Assembly (NCBI GenBank): GCA_023461135.1
Contig: JAEWNX010000415.1
Location: 1 to 7,070, forward strand
Source of the DNA: Pseudomonadota bacterium
Lineage (GTDB): Bacteria; Pseudomonadota; Alphaproteobacteria; Caulobacterales; Aquidulcibacteraceae
Reading direction: 5' to 3'
DNA: 7,070 nt
Of the stretch, positions 1 to 6,570 are shown one piece after another. Below the pieces are notes generated by a model. It saw only the letters and a list, made by a program, of their open reading frames with translations. It made no database searches and was not told where the DNA came from. The position numbers and the translations under genes were made by a program. Numbering within the stretch: position 1 is the stretch's first letter; every line of letters begins with the position of its first letter.

Positions 1-74
1 ATGGCGGCCATCATCATCCCGAAGATGGGAAACATCAGCCACCAATAGTCGTGGAAGAATTCCGCGAAAGTCAT
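1..74 (-). CDS. Small membrane protein B, paralogue of the upstream gene (partial, runs off left edge)
   Basis: Twenty-four codons are visible before the window ends. The peptide begins MTFAEFFHDYWWLMFPIFGM and continues MMAA, so it opens with a short polar N-terminus followed by one hydrophobic, aromatic and methionine-rich segment (about residues 10 to 24) that looks like a membrane helix. Its ATG overlaps the TGA of the preceding small gene in an ATGA junction, and GGAG (bases 83-86) lies 8 bases upstream, so translation is probably coupled. The WWLMFPIFGM core is identical to that of the neighbour, and the DNA matches it at 35 of 38 positions, so the two are tandem duplicates. The function is unknown and the C-terminus is not in the window. 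It could be a small stand-alone protein like its neighbour or the N-terminus of something longer. Confidence 0.7.
   Translation of the reverse strand, partial: MTFAEFFHDYWWLMFPIFGMMMAA
7..44. repeat. Tandem duplication unit, copy 1 (within small gene B)
   Basis: These 38 bases match 153-190 in the same orientation at 35 of 38 positions by direct comparison. The differences are single substitutions without gaps. The offset between copies is 146 bases, close to the length of one small gene (147 bases including stop, with a 4-base overlap). This fits duplication of a whole gene with the membrane-core codons conserved. Confidence 0.85.
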
Positions 75-217
75 TGGCGTTGCTCCAGCTCACGGCGGGC
101 GCGCGCGATCACTTCATCCTCGGCGCGGGCGTCGCGCGCCATGCCCCAGCACGCCATCACCATCCCGAAGATCGGGAACATCAGCCACCAGAAATCGCGA
201 AATAGCTCGACGGTCAT
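71..217 (-). CDS. Small single-pass membrane protein A, 48 residues, function unknown
   Basis: A 48-residue reading frame starts MTVELFRDFWWLMFPIFGMV and ends RRELEQRQ. Residues about 9 to 25 form one hydrophobic segment rich in Trp, Phe and Met, followed by a highly charged tail (about residues 27 to 48, Arg/Glu/Asp/Ala) that could be an amphipathic helix or short coiled coil. There is no cleavable signal peptide pattern. The start is supported by GGGAGAG (bases 222-228) just upstream; the GGAG core is 6 bases from the ATG. It follows murG by 84 bases on the same strand and overlaps the next small gene by ATGA, so it is likely co-transcribed with the cell wall genes. The layout (one helix plus charged tail) loosely recalls PspB-like small proteins, but I see no motif that would justify that name. 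I do not recognise the family. It is too short for many gene finders to call reliably, but the paralogue next door argues that it is real. Confidence 0.75.
   Translation of the reverse strand: MTVELFRDFWWLMFPIFGMVMACWGMARDARAEDEVIARARRELEQRQ
153..190. repeat. Tandem duplication unit, copy 2 (within small gene A)
   Basis: This is the partner of 7-44 and encodes the WWLMFPIFGM core of small gene A. Outside this segment the two genes have diverged: the N-terminal residues differ (VELFRDF against FAEFFHDY), although the pattern of aromatic and acidic residues is similar. The core is therefore either under stronger constraint or has been homogenised. Confidence 0.85.
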
Positions 218-221
218 TGCA

Positions 222-246
222 CTCTCCCGGCGCCGGGAAGCGGCGC
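222..246 (-). promoter_or_regulatory. Ribosome binding site of small gene A inside competing inverted repeats
   Basis: The Shine-Dalgarno GGGAGAG (222-228) overlaps a perfect 14-base palindrome at 225-238 (TCCCGGC/GCCGGGA). Folded as RNA with a four-base loop, the palindrome gives a 5-bp stem whose 3' arm contains part of the Shine-Dalgarno. A second, incompatible pairing joins 230-235 with 241-246 (GCGCCG/CGGCGC, loop 236-240) and would leave the Shine-Dalgarno open. No run of U follows either stem, so this is not an intrinsic terminator. The palindromes are seen in the sequence; any role in translation control is inference, and in such G+C-rich DNA chance palindromes are common. Confidence 0.35.
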
Positions 247-301
247 GTCTGCCCTTATCCGCCGCCGGGGCGGGGTCTGGATGCAGGCCGGAGCGCCATT
301 T

Positions 302-1393
302 CTACAGGGCCGCGGACTCGGCCAGGTCCGCCAACGTCTTGGCGGCTTCCGGCTTGGCGGCGGCGCGGGCGGCGGCGGCCCGGACGGCCAGGCCGTGCGG
401 GTCGGCGAAGCGCCGCTCCAGGCAGGCGGCGAGCGAGGCCGGCGCGAAATCCTCCTCGGTGAAGAGGTCCGCCGCACCGACGCTTGTGAGGCCTTCGGCG
501 TTGGCGGTCTGGTGATCGTCCGCCGCGGCTGCGAACGGCACCAGAATCGCGGGCCGGCCCGCAACCTGCAGCTCCGTCACCGATGAGGCGCCCGCGCGCG
601 AGATGACGAGATGCGTCGCCCCGAGACGCTGACCCATGTCCGTGAAGAACGGCGCGACTTCGGCGCTCACCTTGGCCCTCTGGTACGTCTTCTTCACCGC
701 GGCGACCTGCTCCTCGCGCACCTGGTGGACGACATCGAGACGTCCGCGCACGTGTTGGGGCAGCAGTGCAATCGCTTCGGGGATCACTTCGCCGAACAGA
801 CGCGCGCCCTGACTGCCGCCGATGATGAGCAAGTTGATGCGCCCGCCGGCAGGCGCTTCCGGATATGGCCGCTCGCGCACCGCCAGGATCGGCAGCCGCA
901 CCGGATTGCCGACGACGCGCTTGCGGTCCTGGGCCTTCAGCGGCAAACGCTCCAGCCGCTCGAAGCCGCACGCCACGATCGATGCGCTCGTCGCCATCGC
1001 ACGGTTGACGCGGCCAAGCACCGAGTTCTGTTCGTGAATGAGGATCGGCACTTTGTGCGCCCGCGCCGCCATCAGCGCCGGGAAAGAGGGATAGCCGCCA
1101 AATCCGGCGGCCAGCGACGGCGTAAGTTGGGTGAAATGGCGCTTGGCTTCGTTGATGCCGCGCCAGATCTTCAGCGCATTCGGGATCGCCGTGATCGGGT
1201 TCATCGACAGCGACGCAGCCGGCACGTCGATGATGCGCTCGGCCGGAAAGCCTTCGGCGTAGCGGCGCCCGCGCGCATCCGTCATCAGGATCACGCGCCA
1301 TCCGCGCCGAAACATCTCTTCGGCAAAGGCGGCGGCGGGGAACAGATGTCCGCCCGTGCCGCCGGCTGCGATGACGACGACTTTTTTCGTCAC
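302..1393 (-). CDS. murG: MurG, lipid II synthase (UDP-GlcNAc:lipid I N-acetylglucosaminyltransferase)
   Basis: MurG transfers GlcNAc from UDP-GlcNAc to lipid I on the cytoplasmic face of the inner membrane, giving lipid II; it is a GT28-family, GT-B fold enzyme. With the GTG start the protein has 363 residues, near the family norm (E. coli about 355). Landmarks are the N-terminal glycine loop GGTGGH (11-16), GFGGYP (97-102), HEQN (120-123), GNPVR (162-166), the C-domain loop GGSQGAR (192-198), the nucleotide-sugar region RAGASSVTEL (266-275) and DDHQTANA (292-299). An in-frame ATG at 1420 would add nine residues and overlap ftsW by 23 bases. I prefer the GTG because MTKKVVVIAAGGTGG matches how MurG proteins normally begin and it lies 4 bases after the ftsW stop. 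Neither start has a good Shine-Dalgarno, so re-initiation after ftsW is likely. The TAG stop is at 302-304. Confidence 0.97.
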   Translation of the reverse strand: MTKKVVVIAAGGTGGHLFPAAAFAEEMFRRGWRVILMTDARGRRYAEGFPAERIIDVPAASLSMNPITAIPNALKIWRGINEAKRHFTQLTPSLAAGFGGYPSFPALMAARAHKVPILIHEQNSVLGRVNRAMATSASIVACGFERLERLPLKAQDRKRVVGNPVRLPILAVRERPYPEAPAGGRINLLIIGGSQGARLFGEVIPEAIALLPQHVRGRLDVVHQVREEQVAAVKKTYQRAKVSAEVAPFFTDMGQRLGATHLVISRAGASSVTELQVAGRPAILVPFAAAADDHQTANAEGLTSVGAADLFTEEDFAPASLAACLERRFADPHGLAVRAAAARAAAKPEAAKTLADLAESAAL

Positions 1394-1397
1394 AATT

Positions 1398-2546
1398 CTA
1401 TTCGCGTCTGCGCCCGGCATACAGGTAGGCGCCGGGACGGTTGCGGAGAAGAGAGAGACAGAACCCCAATGCCAGCGCCGAGCCGATCATCGAAGAACCG
1501 CCGAACGAAATGAAAGGCAACGTCATGCCTTTTGCCGGAAGCAGGCTAAGGTTCACTGCAATGTGAATGGACGCTTGCGCGACGAGCAGCGTGATCAGCC
1601 CCGCTGCGGCAAGTTGTTCAAACGGATCGTTGAGCCGGCTCGCCCGAGAGAGACCGCGGAACGCAAGCGCGCCGAACAGCGCGATAAGGCCAAGCGAAGC
1701 GAGCAACCCGAACTCTTCCGCGGCGACAGCGAAGACAAAGTCAGCGTGCGCATCGGGCAGTGACCTTTTGATGACGCCCTCGCCCGGCCCGCGTCCGAAT
1801 ACGCCGCCCGCCGCGATCGCATGGAGCGCGCGGCCGACTTGGTAGCCAGGCTCGCCGTCGCTGAGAAACGCATCCACACGCTCGCGCGCGTGCGGATAGA
1901 AGCTGTAGATCGCCCACGCGCTCAGCGCCGCCGCCACGCCGCCGCCGAGCACCCAGCGCAGCGCCAAGCCTGACAGCACCAGCATTGGCCCGAGCACGAG
2001 CGCGAGCAGCGCCGTTTGCCCGACATCGGGTTGGGCAAGCAGCGCAACCGCAGTCAGCGCAAACAAGCCTATCGCGACGATGCGGCCCGGGAAGCGTGGA
2101 TTTCGCACGCTTTCGCCAAGCATCCAGGCCCACACGACGATCAGCGCGGGCTTCAGAATCTCCGACGGCTGAAGCGAGAAGGCGCCGAAGTCGAACCAAC
2201 GCTGCGCGCCTTTCACTTCAGGGCCTAACCAAGCGGCTAGCGCGCAAAGCGGCAGGAAGATCGCGGCGAGCACGGTCGCCAATCGCCGCAGCCCCCGCGG
2301 ATCGAGCGCGGCGGCGGCGAACATCACCACGACGCCCAGTGCGGCGTACGCCGCTTGGCGGAGCGCGAAGTAGAACGCTTCGTCAATGCGAATGCGCGCC
2401 GTTGCCGAGGGGCTCGTCGCCATGGACAGCAGAATGCCGAGCGCGAACAAGATAGCGGCGATGATCAGCAGCGGCCGGTCATACGTGCGCCAACGCTCCA
2501 TCGCCGCGCCGAAGCGTTCGGAGATCGCGGCGGCGGCCGCCGTCAC
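1398..2546 (-). CDS. ftsW: FtsW, septal peptidoglycan glycosyltransferase (SEDS family)
   Basis: FtsW is a polytopic SEDS protein that polymerises lipid II at the division septum with its partner class B PBP (FtsI, outside this window). The 382 residues contain a cytoplasmic N-terminus (1-24), about ten hydrophobic segments, the KGAQRWFDFG...QPSE region (112-129), GYQVGRALHAIAAGGVFGRG (234-253), the HADFVFAVAAEEFG loop (267-280) whose Asp269 aligns with the catalytic aspartate of SEDS enzymes, and the signature KGMTLPFISFGGSS (339-352). Position between murD and murG favours FtsW over RodA. The start is GTG at 2546 in a GTGA overlap with the murD stop; GGAGG lies 6 bases upstream, which decides the start over the internal Met16. 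The stop is TAG at 1398-1400. Confidence 0.97.
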   Translation of the reverse strand: MTAAAAAISERFGAAMERWRTYDRPLLIIAAILFALGILLSMATSPSATARIRIDEAFYFALRQAAYAALGVVVMFAAAALDPRGLRRLATVLAAIFLPLCALAAWLGPEVKGAQRWFDFGAFSLQPSEILKPALIVVWAWMLGESVRNPRFPGRIVAIGLFALTAVALLAQPDVGQTALLALVLGPMLVLSGLALRWVLGGGVAAALSAWAIYSFYPHARERVDAFLSDGEPGYQVGRALHAIAAGGVFGRGPGEGVIKRSLPDAHADFVFAVAAEEFGLLASLGLIALFGALAFRGLSRASRLNDPFEQLAAAGLITLLVAQASIHIAVNLSLLPAKGMTLPFISFGGSSMIGSALALGFCLSLLRNRPGAYLYAGRRRE

Positions 2547-3979
2547 GTCTTGCCTCCGGCGGCAGCGCCATTCCGCTCAGGCGGCGCCTCGGCGATCGCG
2601 GCCACATACTTCTTGAACTGCTCGCCGCGGTCTTCGTAGCTCTTGAATTGATCGAACGAAGCGCACGCCGGCGAGAGCAGCACGACCGGATGCGGCTCGC
2701 CGGAGGCGCGCGCATCGTTGAAAGCGAGCTTCACCGCCGCTTCCAAATTGCCGGCCATCGTCACTGGCGTCTTGCCGCGCAGCGTATCGGAGAAATCCCC
2801 CGCGGATTGGCCGATCAGGTATGCCTTCGCCATGCGCGGAAAAAACGGCTCGAGTTCGGCGATACCGCCTTCTTTCGCCACGCCGCCGGCGATCCAGTAG
2901 ACGCGCGGATACACCGCGAGCGCCTGCGCAGCCGCATTCGCATTGGTGGCTTTGCTGTCGTTGATGAAACGCACGCCCTCGACGACGCCCGCCCGCTCCA
3001 GCCGGTGCGGCAAACCCGGAAATGTCCCGAGCGCCTGCACGATAATGCGCGGATCCACGTTGAACGCGCGCAGCGCCGCGTAGGCCGCCGCCGCGTTCTG
3101 CGCATTATGCTTGCCGGCGAGCGCAGGCGCCTTGGAGAGATCGGCGACAACTTCCGAACGCCCGGATAGCGCATCGATCAGCTTGCTATCGAGCGCGCAA
3201 ATACCACGCCCCAGCGCCTGTCCCGACGAGATCGGCGCAACATGCTGCACGCCGGCGCGCGTGAGTTCGGTGCACACCGCGGCGCAATGCACGTCATCGA
3301 CGCCGATCACCGCCCAATCGGCCGCGCCCTGGTTCAGGAAGATCCGCTTCTTGGCCGCGACGTACGCCGCCATGTCGCCGTGTCGATCCAAATGGTCCGG
3401 CGTGGTGTTGAGCCACACCGCAACGTCCAGCCGCAAACTCGACGTGAGATCGAGCTGATATGAGCTGAGTTCGATCACGTAATAGGCGCCTGCGTGCAGC
3501 GGCGGCAGATCGAGCACGGCCGCGCCGATATTGCCCCCCAGGCGCACGTCTTTGCTGGCGTCCTTCAAGATGTGCGCGATCAGCGCCGAGGTCGTCGATT
3601 TGCCGTTCGTGCCGGTGACGCCGATCAGCTTCGGCCGCTGGGTCGCCGGCAGTGCGTTCACCGCGCGCGCGAACAGCTCGATGTCGCTCATGATCGGCAC
3701 GCCGACCGCGTCGGCCAGCGTCACGACGCGGTGCGGTTCTGGAAACGTCAGCGGCACGCCGGGCGAGAGGATCAGCGCGGCGAAACTGCGCCAGTCGCGG
3801 CTGTTGATGTCGGAAACCGGAACGCCGGCGGCTTCCGCGTTGGCGCGCGCGACATCGTTGTCGTCCCACGCATGCACACGCGCCCCGCCGGCGGTCAGCG
3901 CGCGTGCGGCGGCGAGCCCAGTGCGCGCCAAGCCGAACACCGCAACGTCGCGGTTCTTGAATTCCGTGATCGGAATCAT
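2543..3979 (-). CDS. murD: MurD, UDP-N-acetylmuramoyl-L-alanine:D-glutamate ligase
   Basis: MurD is the cytoplasmic ATP-dependent ligase that adds D-Glu to UDP-MurNAc-L-Ala. The 478 residues show the three-domain Mur ligase plan. The N-terminal UDP-binding domain has GLARTG (16-21). The central ATPase domain has the P-loop GTNGKST (123-129), ELSSYQLD (170-177), NTTPDHLDRH (191-200), Lys210 in the YVAAKKR segment as the likely carbamylated lysine, and HNAQN (291-295). The C-terminal domain has HRLE (326-329), NDSKATN (340-346) and LSPACASFDQF (435-445); the last two identify MurD rather than MurC, E or F. It is somewhat longer than E. coli MurD (438), as in many alphaproteobacteria. The ATG start has GGAGAGG 5 bases upstream. 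A 52-base gap separates it from mraY, and its TGA overlaps the ftsW GTG. Confidence 0.98.
   Translation of the reverse strand: MIPITEFKNRDVAVFGLARTGLAAARALTAGGARVHAWDDNDVARANAEAAGVPVSDINSRDWRSFAALILSPGVPLTFPEPHRVVTLADAVGVPIMSDIELFARAVNALPATQRPKLIGVTGTNGKSTTSALIAHILKDASKDVRLGGNIGAAVLDLPPLHAGAYYVIELSSYQLDLTSSLRLDVAVWLNTTPDHLDRHGDMAAYVAAKKRIFLNQGAADWAVIGVDDVHCAAVCTELTRAGVQHVAPISSGQALGRGICALDSKLIDALSGRSEVVADLSKAPALAGKHNAQNAAAAYAALRAFNVDPRIIVQALGTFPGLPHRLERAGVVEGVRFINDSKATNANAAAQALAVYPRVYWIAGGVAKEGGIAELEPFFPRMAKAYLIGQSAGDFSDTLRGKTPVTMAGNLEAAVKLAFNDARASGEPHPVVLLSPACASFDQFKSYEDRGEQFKKYVAAIAEAPPERNGAAAGGKT
2553..2557 (-). promoter_or_regulatory. Shine-Dalgarno of ftsW
   Basis: GGAGG sits 6 bases before the GTG at 2546, within the last codons of murD. 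It fixes the ftsW start at the GTGA junction. Confidence 0.85.
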
Positions 3980-4031
3980 CCGATCCTCTCCAGCCGCCGA
4001 AAGAATTCGGGGTGTGCGCTGCTTCGCGCCG
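3980..4031 (-). promoter_or_regulatory. mraY-murD gap with murD ribosome binding site and a small stem-loop
   Basis: This is the longest gap inside the mur-fts run. It holds a strong Shine-Dalgarno GGAGAGG for murD (3985-3991) and, five bases further upstream in the transcript, a 5-bp stem with a four-base loop (CCGAA TTCT TTCGG, bases 3997-4010). No U-run follows, so it is not a terminator, and I see no convincing -35/-10 pair or paired TTAA (CtrA-type) site. Confidence 0.5.
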
Positions 4032-5177
4032 TTAACGCAACTTCAATGTCGCCAAGCCGGCCAGCGCGAAAATAACCGAAATGATCCAGAAGCGGATCAC
4101 GATCGTGGGTTCCTGCCAGCCGAGTTTCTCGAAGTGATGATGTATCGGCGCCATCAGGAACACGCGCTTGCCCGTGCGCTGAAACACGAAAACTTGCAGC
4201 ATCACCGACAGGGTTTCGAGCACGAACAGACCGCCGATGATCGCCAGCACGATCTCGTGCTTGGTCGCCACCGCAACCGCGCCAAGCAAACCGCCGAGAG
4301 CCAGCGAGCCGGTGTCGCCCATGAACACGCGCGCCGGCGGCGCATTGTACCAGAGAAAACCCAGCGAGGCGCCCAGGAGCGCGCCGAGTATGGTGGCCAG
4401 CTCGCCGACGCCGGCGACATGCGGTATACCCAGATAGGTGGAATAATCCACACGGCCGACGAGATAGCAGATCAAGCCGAATGCCCCGGCCGCGATCATC
4501 ACCGGCACGATCGCGAGGCCATCGAGGCCATCGGTAAGGTTCACCGCGTTGCCGAAGCCGACGATGACGATCATCGCGAAGATCACGTAGAAGGCGAACA
4601 ACTGGACGCCCCAGCCGGTGACGAACGGCAGCGCCACGGCCGTCAGCGGATCGCCGGCCATCAGCGCGCGGACGAAACCCATGATGTCATGCGTCTGCGT
4701 CGGCGCCGTCGCGATCCACTCCGCGCCGAGCATGATCACCGCCGCCACGAGCGCGAATGTGAACTCGAGCGCCAGCCGCATTTTGGCGGACAAGCCGCCA
4801 TGGTGCTGCTTCGTCACCTTGGCGAAGTCGTCGATGAAGCCGATGAGCCCGAAGCCGACCGTCACCAGCAGCACCGCCCACACATAAGCGCTGCTCCAAT
4901 CGGACCAGAGCAGCGAGGCAATCATGAGCGGAATAAGAATGATGAGCCCGCCCATCGTCGGCGTGCCCTTCTTCGTGAGCAGATGCCCTTGTGGGCCGTC
5001 TTCGCGGATCGGCTGACCCTTGCCTTGCTTCTTGCGCAGCCAGCCGATGAATGGCGCGCCGAACGCGAAAGCGAGGATCATCGCCGTAAACATCGCACCG
5101 CCGGTGCGGAAGGTGATGTAGTTGAAGAGGTTGAAGAATTGCGAGCGCTCTTCGAACTGCCCCAAGAGCTCAAGCAT
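4032..5177 (-). CDS. mraY: MraY, phospho-N-acetylmuramoyl-pentapeptide transferase
   Basis: MraY is the integral inner-membrane enzyme that moves phospho-MurNAc-pentapeptide from UDP to undecaprenyl phosphate, making lipid I. The 381 residues carry about ten hydrophobic segments and the family's Mg2+/substrate motifs: KKGTPTMGG (69-77), FIDDFAK with Asp116-Asp117 (114-120), [13 protein letters not shown] (209-221), [12 protein letters not shown] (285-296, Asp288 matching E. coli Asp267) and APIHHHFE (343-350). The length is typical, slightly longer than E. coli (360). The ATG overlaps the end of murF by 8 bases, and AGAGGGG (5184-5190) inside murF sits 6 bases upstream, so the two genes are translationally coupled. 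The stop is TAA at 4032-4034. Confidence 0.98.
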   Translation of the reverse strand: MLELLGQFEERSQFFNLFNYITFRTGGAMFTAMILAFAFGAPFIGWLRKKQGKGQPIREDGPQGHLLTKKGTPTMGGLIILIPLMIASLLWSDWSSAYVWAVLLVTVGFGLIGFIDDFAKVTKQHHGGLSAKMRLALEFTFALVAAVIMLGAEWIATAPTQTHDIMGFVRALMAGDPLTAVALPFVTGWGVQLFAFYVIFAMIVIVGFGNAVNLTDGLDGLAIVPVMIAAGAFGLICYLVGRVDYSTYLGIPHVAGVGELATILGALLGASLGFLWYNAPPARVFMGDTGSLALGGLLGAVAVATKHEIVLAIIGGLFVLETLSVMLQVFVFQRTGKRVFLMAPIHHHFEKLGWQEPTIVIRFWIISVIFALAGLATLKLR

Positions 5178-6570
5178 TCGCTTCCCCTCTAAGCGCCGCC
5201 AGCGCTGCGACCACGCGGCTCATCTTCGAGCCGTTCGATCCCTTCACCAACACGATGTCCCCAGAACGTAACGCGTTCGCAATGATGGGACTCAGCGCGT
5301 CGGCGTTCTCGGCATAGCCGCCGCGGCGCGAAGCGGGAAGCGCCTCCATGAGCGCGGCCATGCGCGGGCCCGCCGCGAACACCAGATCGACGCCCGCCTG
5401 TTCCAAAGGTTGCGCCAGCCCCGCGTGATACGCGCGCTCGTCGGGGCCGAGTTCCAACATATCCCCAAGCGCAACGATGCGGCGCCCGCCCTCGCGGGGT
5501 TTTCGCGCCGCGAGTGTGGAAAACGCCGCTGCCATGGAAGCGGGGTTGGCGTTGTAGGCGTCGTCCACAAGCATGAACGAGCCGAACGGCGCGTCCACGC
5601 GCTGGGCGACGCCGCGCCCGTCGAACGCGCGCAGATGCTCAAGCGCATGCGCTGCCGCCTCGAGATCGGCGCCGACAACATCCGCCGCCGCAAGCGCCGC
5701 GACCGAATTGAGCGCCCAGTGCGCGCCTTCGACGCCAACACGATAGCGGATAATGCGTCCGAGGATTTCCGCTTCCGCCGTCGATCCGCTCTCATCCATG
5801 TCGAACTTCAGCAGCCGCGCCTCGCACTCGGCGCCCCGGCCGAAGCGAACGAGGTTCGCGCCGTTGCGTTCAGCAGCGGCGACCAGACGGCTCGCGTGCG
5901 GCGCATCGGCGGGAACGATCGCCGCGCCGCCGGGTTCGAGGCCGGCATAAATGTCGCCCTTCTCATCAGCGACGGCTTCGAGAGACCCGAGATTCTCAAC
6001 GTGTGCAGGCGCAATGGTGGTGACGAGCGCGGCGTGCGGCTTCACCAACTGCGTCAGCGGCAGAATTTCACCGCGATGGTTCATGCCAATTTCGAACACC
6101 GCGAATTGGCTCTCACGCGGCATGCGCGACAACGTCAGCGGCACGCCCCAATGATTGTTGTAGCTCTTCACCGAACGATGCGTAGCGCCGCTCGCGGAAA
6201 GGCAAACCGCCAACGCCTCTTTCGTCGACGTCTTGCCCACCGATCCCGTCACTGCCACGCGCTTCGCCGCGCTCCGATCCCGCGCCGCCTCACCGAGCTT
6301 GCGCAGACCATCGAGAACATCGCCAACAACAAGCGCCGGCCCAAGCCCCTCAGCCTTGCTCGCATCCGAGATCAGCGCCGCGCATGCGCCGCTCACGAAA
6401 GCCTGCGCCAGAAAGTCGTGCCCATCGCGCACATCCTTCAGCGCGACGAACAGATCGCCCGGCTCGAGCGTGCGTGTATCGATAGAAACGCCACCGGCAG
6501 TCCATGCATCGCCGGCTAGGTCTCCGCCCGTTGCGCGCGCGGCTTCTTCGGCGGTCCAAAGTTCGCTCAC
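5170..6570 (-). CDS. murF: MurF, UDP-N-acetylmuramoyl-tripeptide:D-alanyl-D-alanine ligase
   Basis: MurF adds the D-Ala-D-Ala dipeptide to UDP-MurNAc-tripeptide in the cytoplasm, completing the pentapeptide precursor. The 466 residues begin (V)[15 protein letters not shown]. Motifs: [16 protein letters not shown] (29-44), P-loop GSVGKTSTK (109-117), [10 protein letters not shown] (138-147), [10 protein letters not shown] (160-169), AHVENLGS (189-196), Lys204 as probable carbamylated lysine, [11 protein letters not shown] (336-346), LGDMLELG (368-375) and VKGSNGSKM (442-450). The frame is open upstream to 6891, but that extension lies inside murE and has no Mur character. GTG at 6570 is chosen because GGAGG (6578-6582) is 7 bases upstream, it shares one base with the murE stop (TAGTG), and family homology starts there. 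Confidence 0.98.
   Translation of the reverse strand: MSELWTAEEAARATGGDLAGDAWTAGGVSIDTRTLEPGDLFVALKDVRDGHDFLAQAFVSGACAALISDASKAEGLGPALVVGDVLDGLRKLGEAARDRSAAKRVAVTGSVGKTSTKEALAVCLSASGATHRSVKSYNNHWGVPLTLSRMPRESQFAVFEIGMNHRGEILPLTQLVKPHAALVTTIAPAHVENLGSLEAVADEKGDIYAGLEPGGAAIVPADAPHASRLVAAAERNGANLVRFGRGAECEARLLKFDMDESGSTAEAEILGRIIRYRVGVEGAHWALNSVAALAAADVVGADLEAAAHALEHLRAFDGRGVAQRVDAPFGSFMLVDDAYNANPASMAAAFSTLAARKPREGGRRIVALGDMLELGPDERAYHAGLAQPLEQAGVDLVFAAGPRMAALMEALPASRRGGYAENADALSPIIANALRSGDIVLVKGSNGSKMSRVVAALAALRGEANA
5184..5190 (-). promoter_or_regulatory. Shine-Dalgarno of mraY
   Basis: AGAGGGG lies 6 bases before the mraY ATG, inside the murF coding end. It supports the start at 5177 and coupling across the 8-base overlap. 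Confidence 0.75.

Noticed and set aside
225..246. Inverted repeats after murG as an intrinsic terminator
   Set aside because: No U-run follows, and a well-formed ribosome binding site and start codon come directly after, so read-through into the small genes is more likely.
51..515. A 154-codon plus-strand frame across the small genes and the end of murG
   Set aside because: It is an Arg/Ser/Ala-rich translation without motif, opposite to the paired small genes, whose duplication and ribosome binding sites support the minus strand.
611..1513. A 300-codon plus-strand frame opposite murG
   Set aside because: Its translation has the His/Arg/Asp-rich composition typical of the reverse strand of a real gene, and MurG motifs are intact on the other strand.
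3531..5192. A 553-codon open frame on the plus strand opposite mraY and the start of murD
   Set aside because: It is antisense to two unmistakable genes, and its translation is rich in Arg, His, Asp and Gln with no recognisable domain. Long antisense frames are expected opposite G+C-rich coding DNA.
5410..6519. A 369-codon plus-strand frame opposite murF
   Set aside because: Same reasoning: low-complexity Arg/Ala-rich translation, no motif, and it lies fully within murF.
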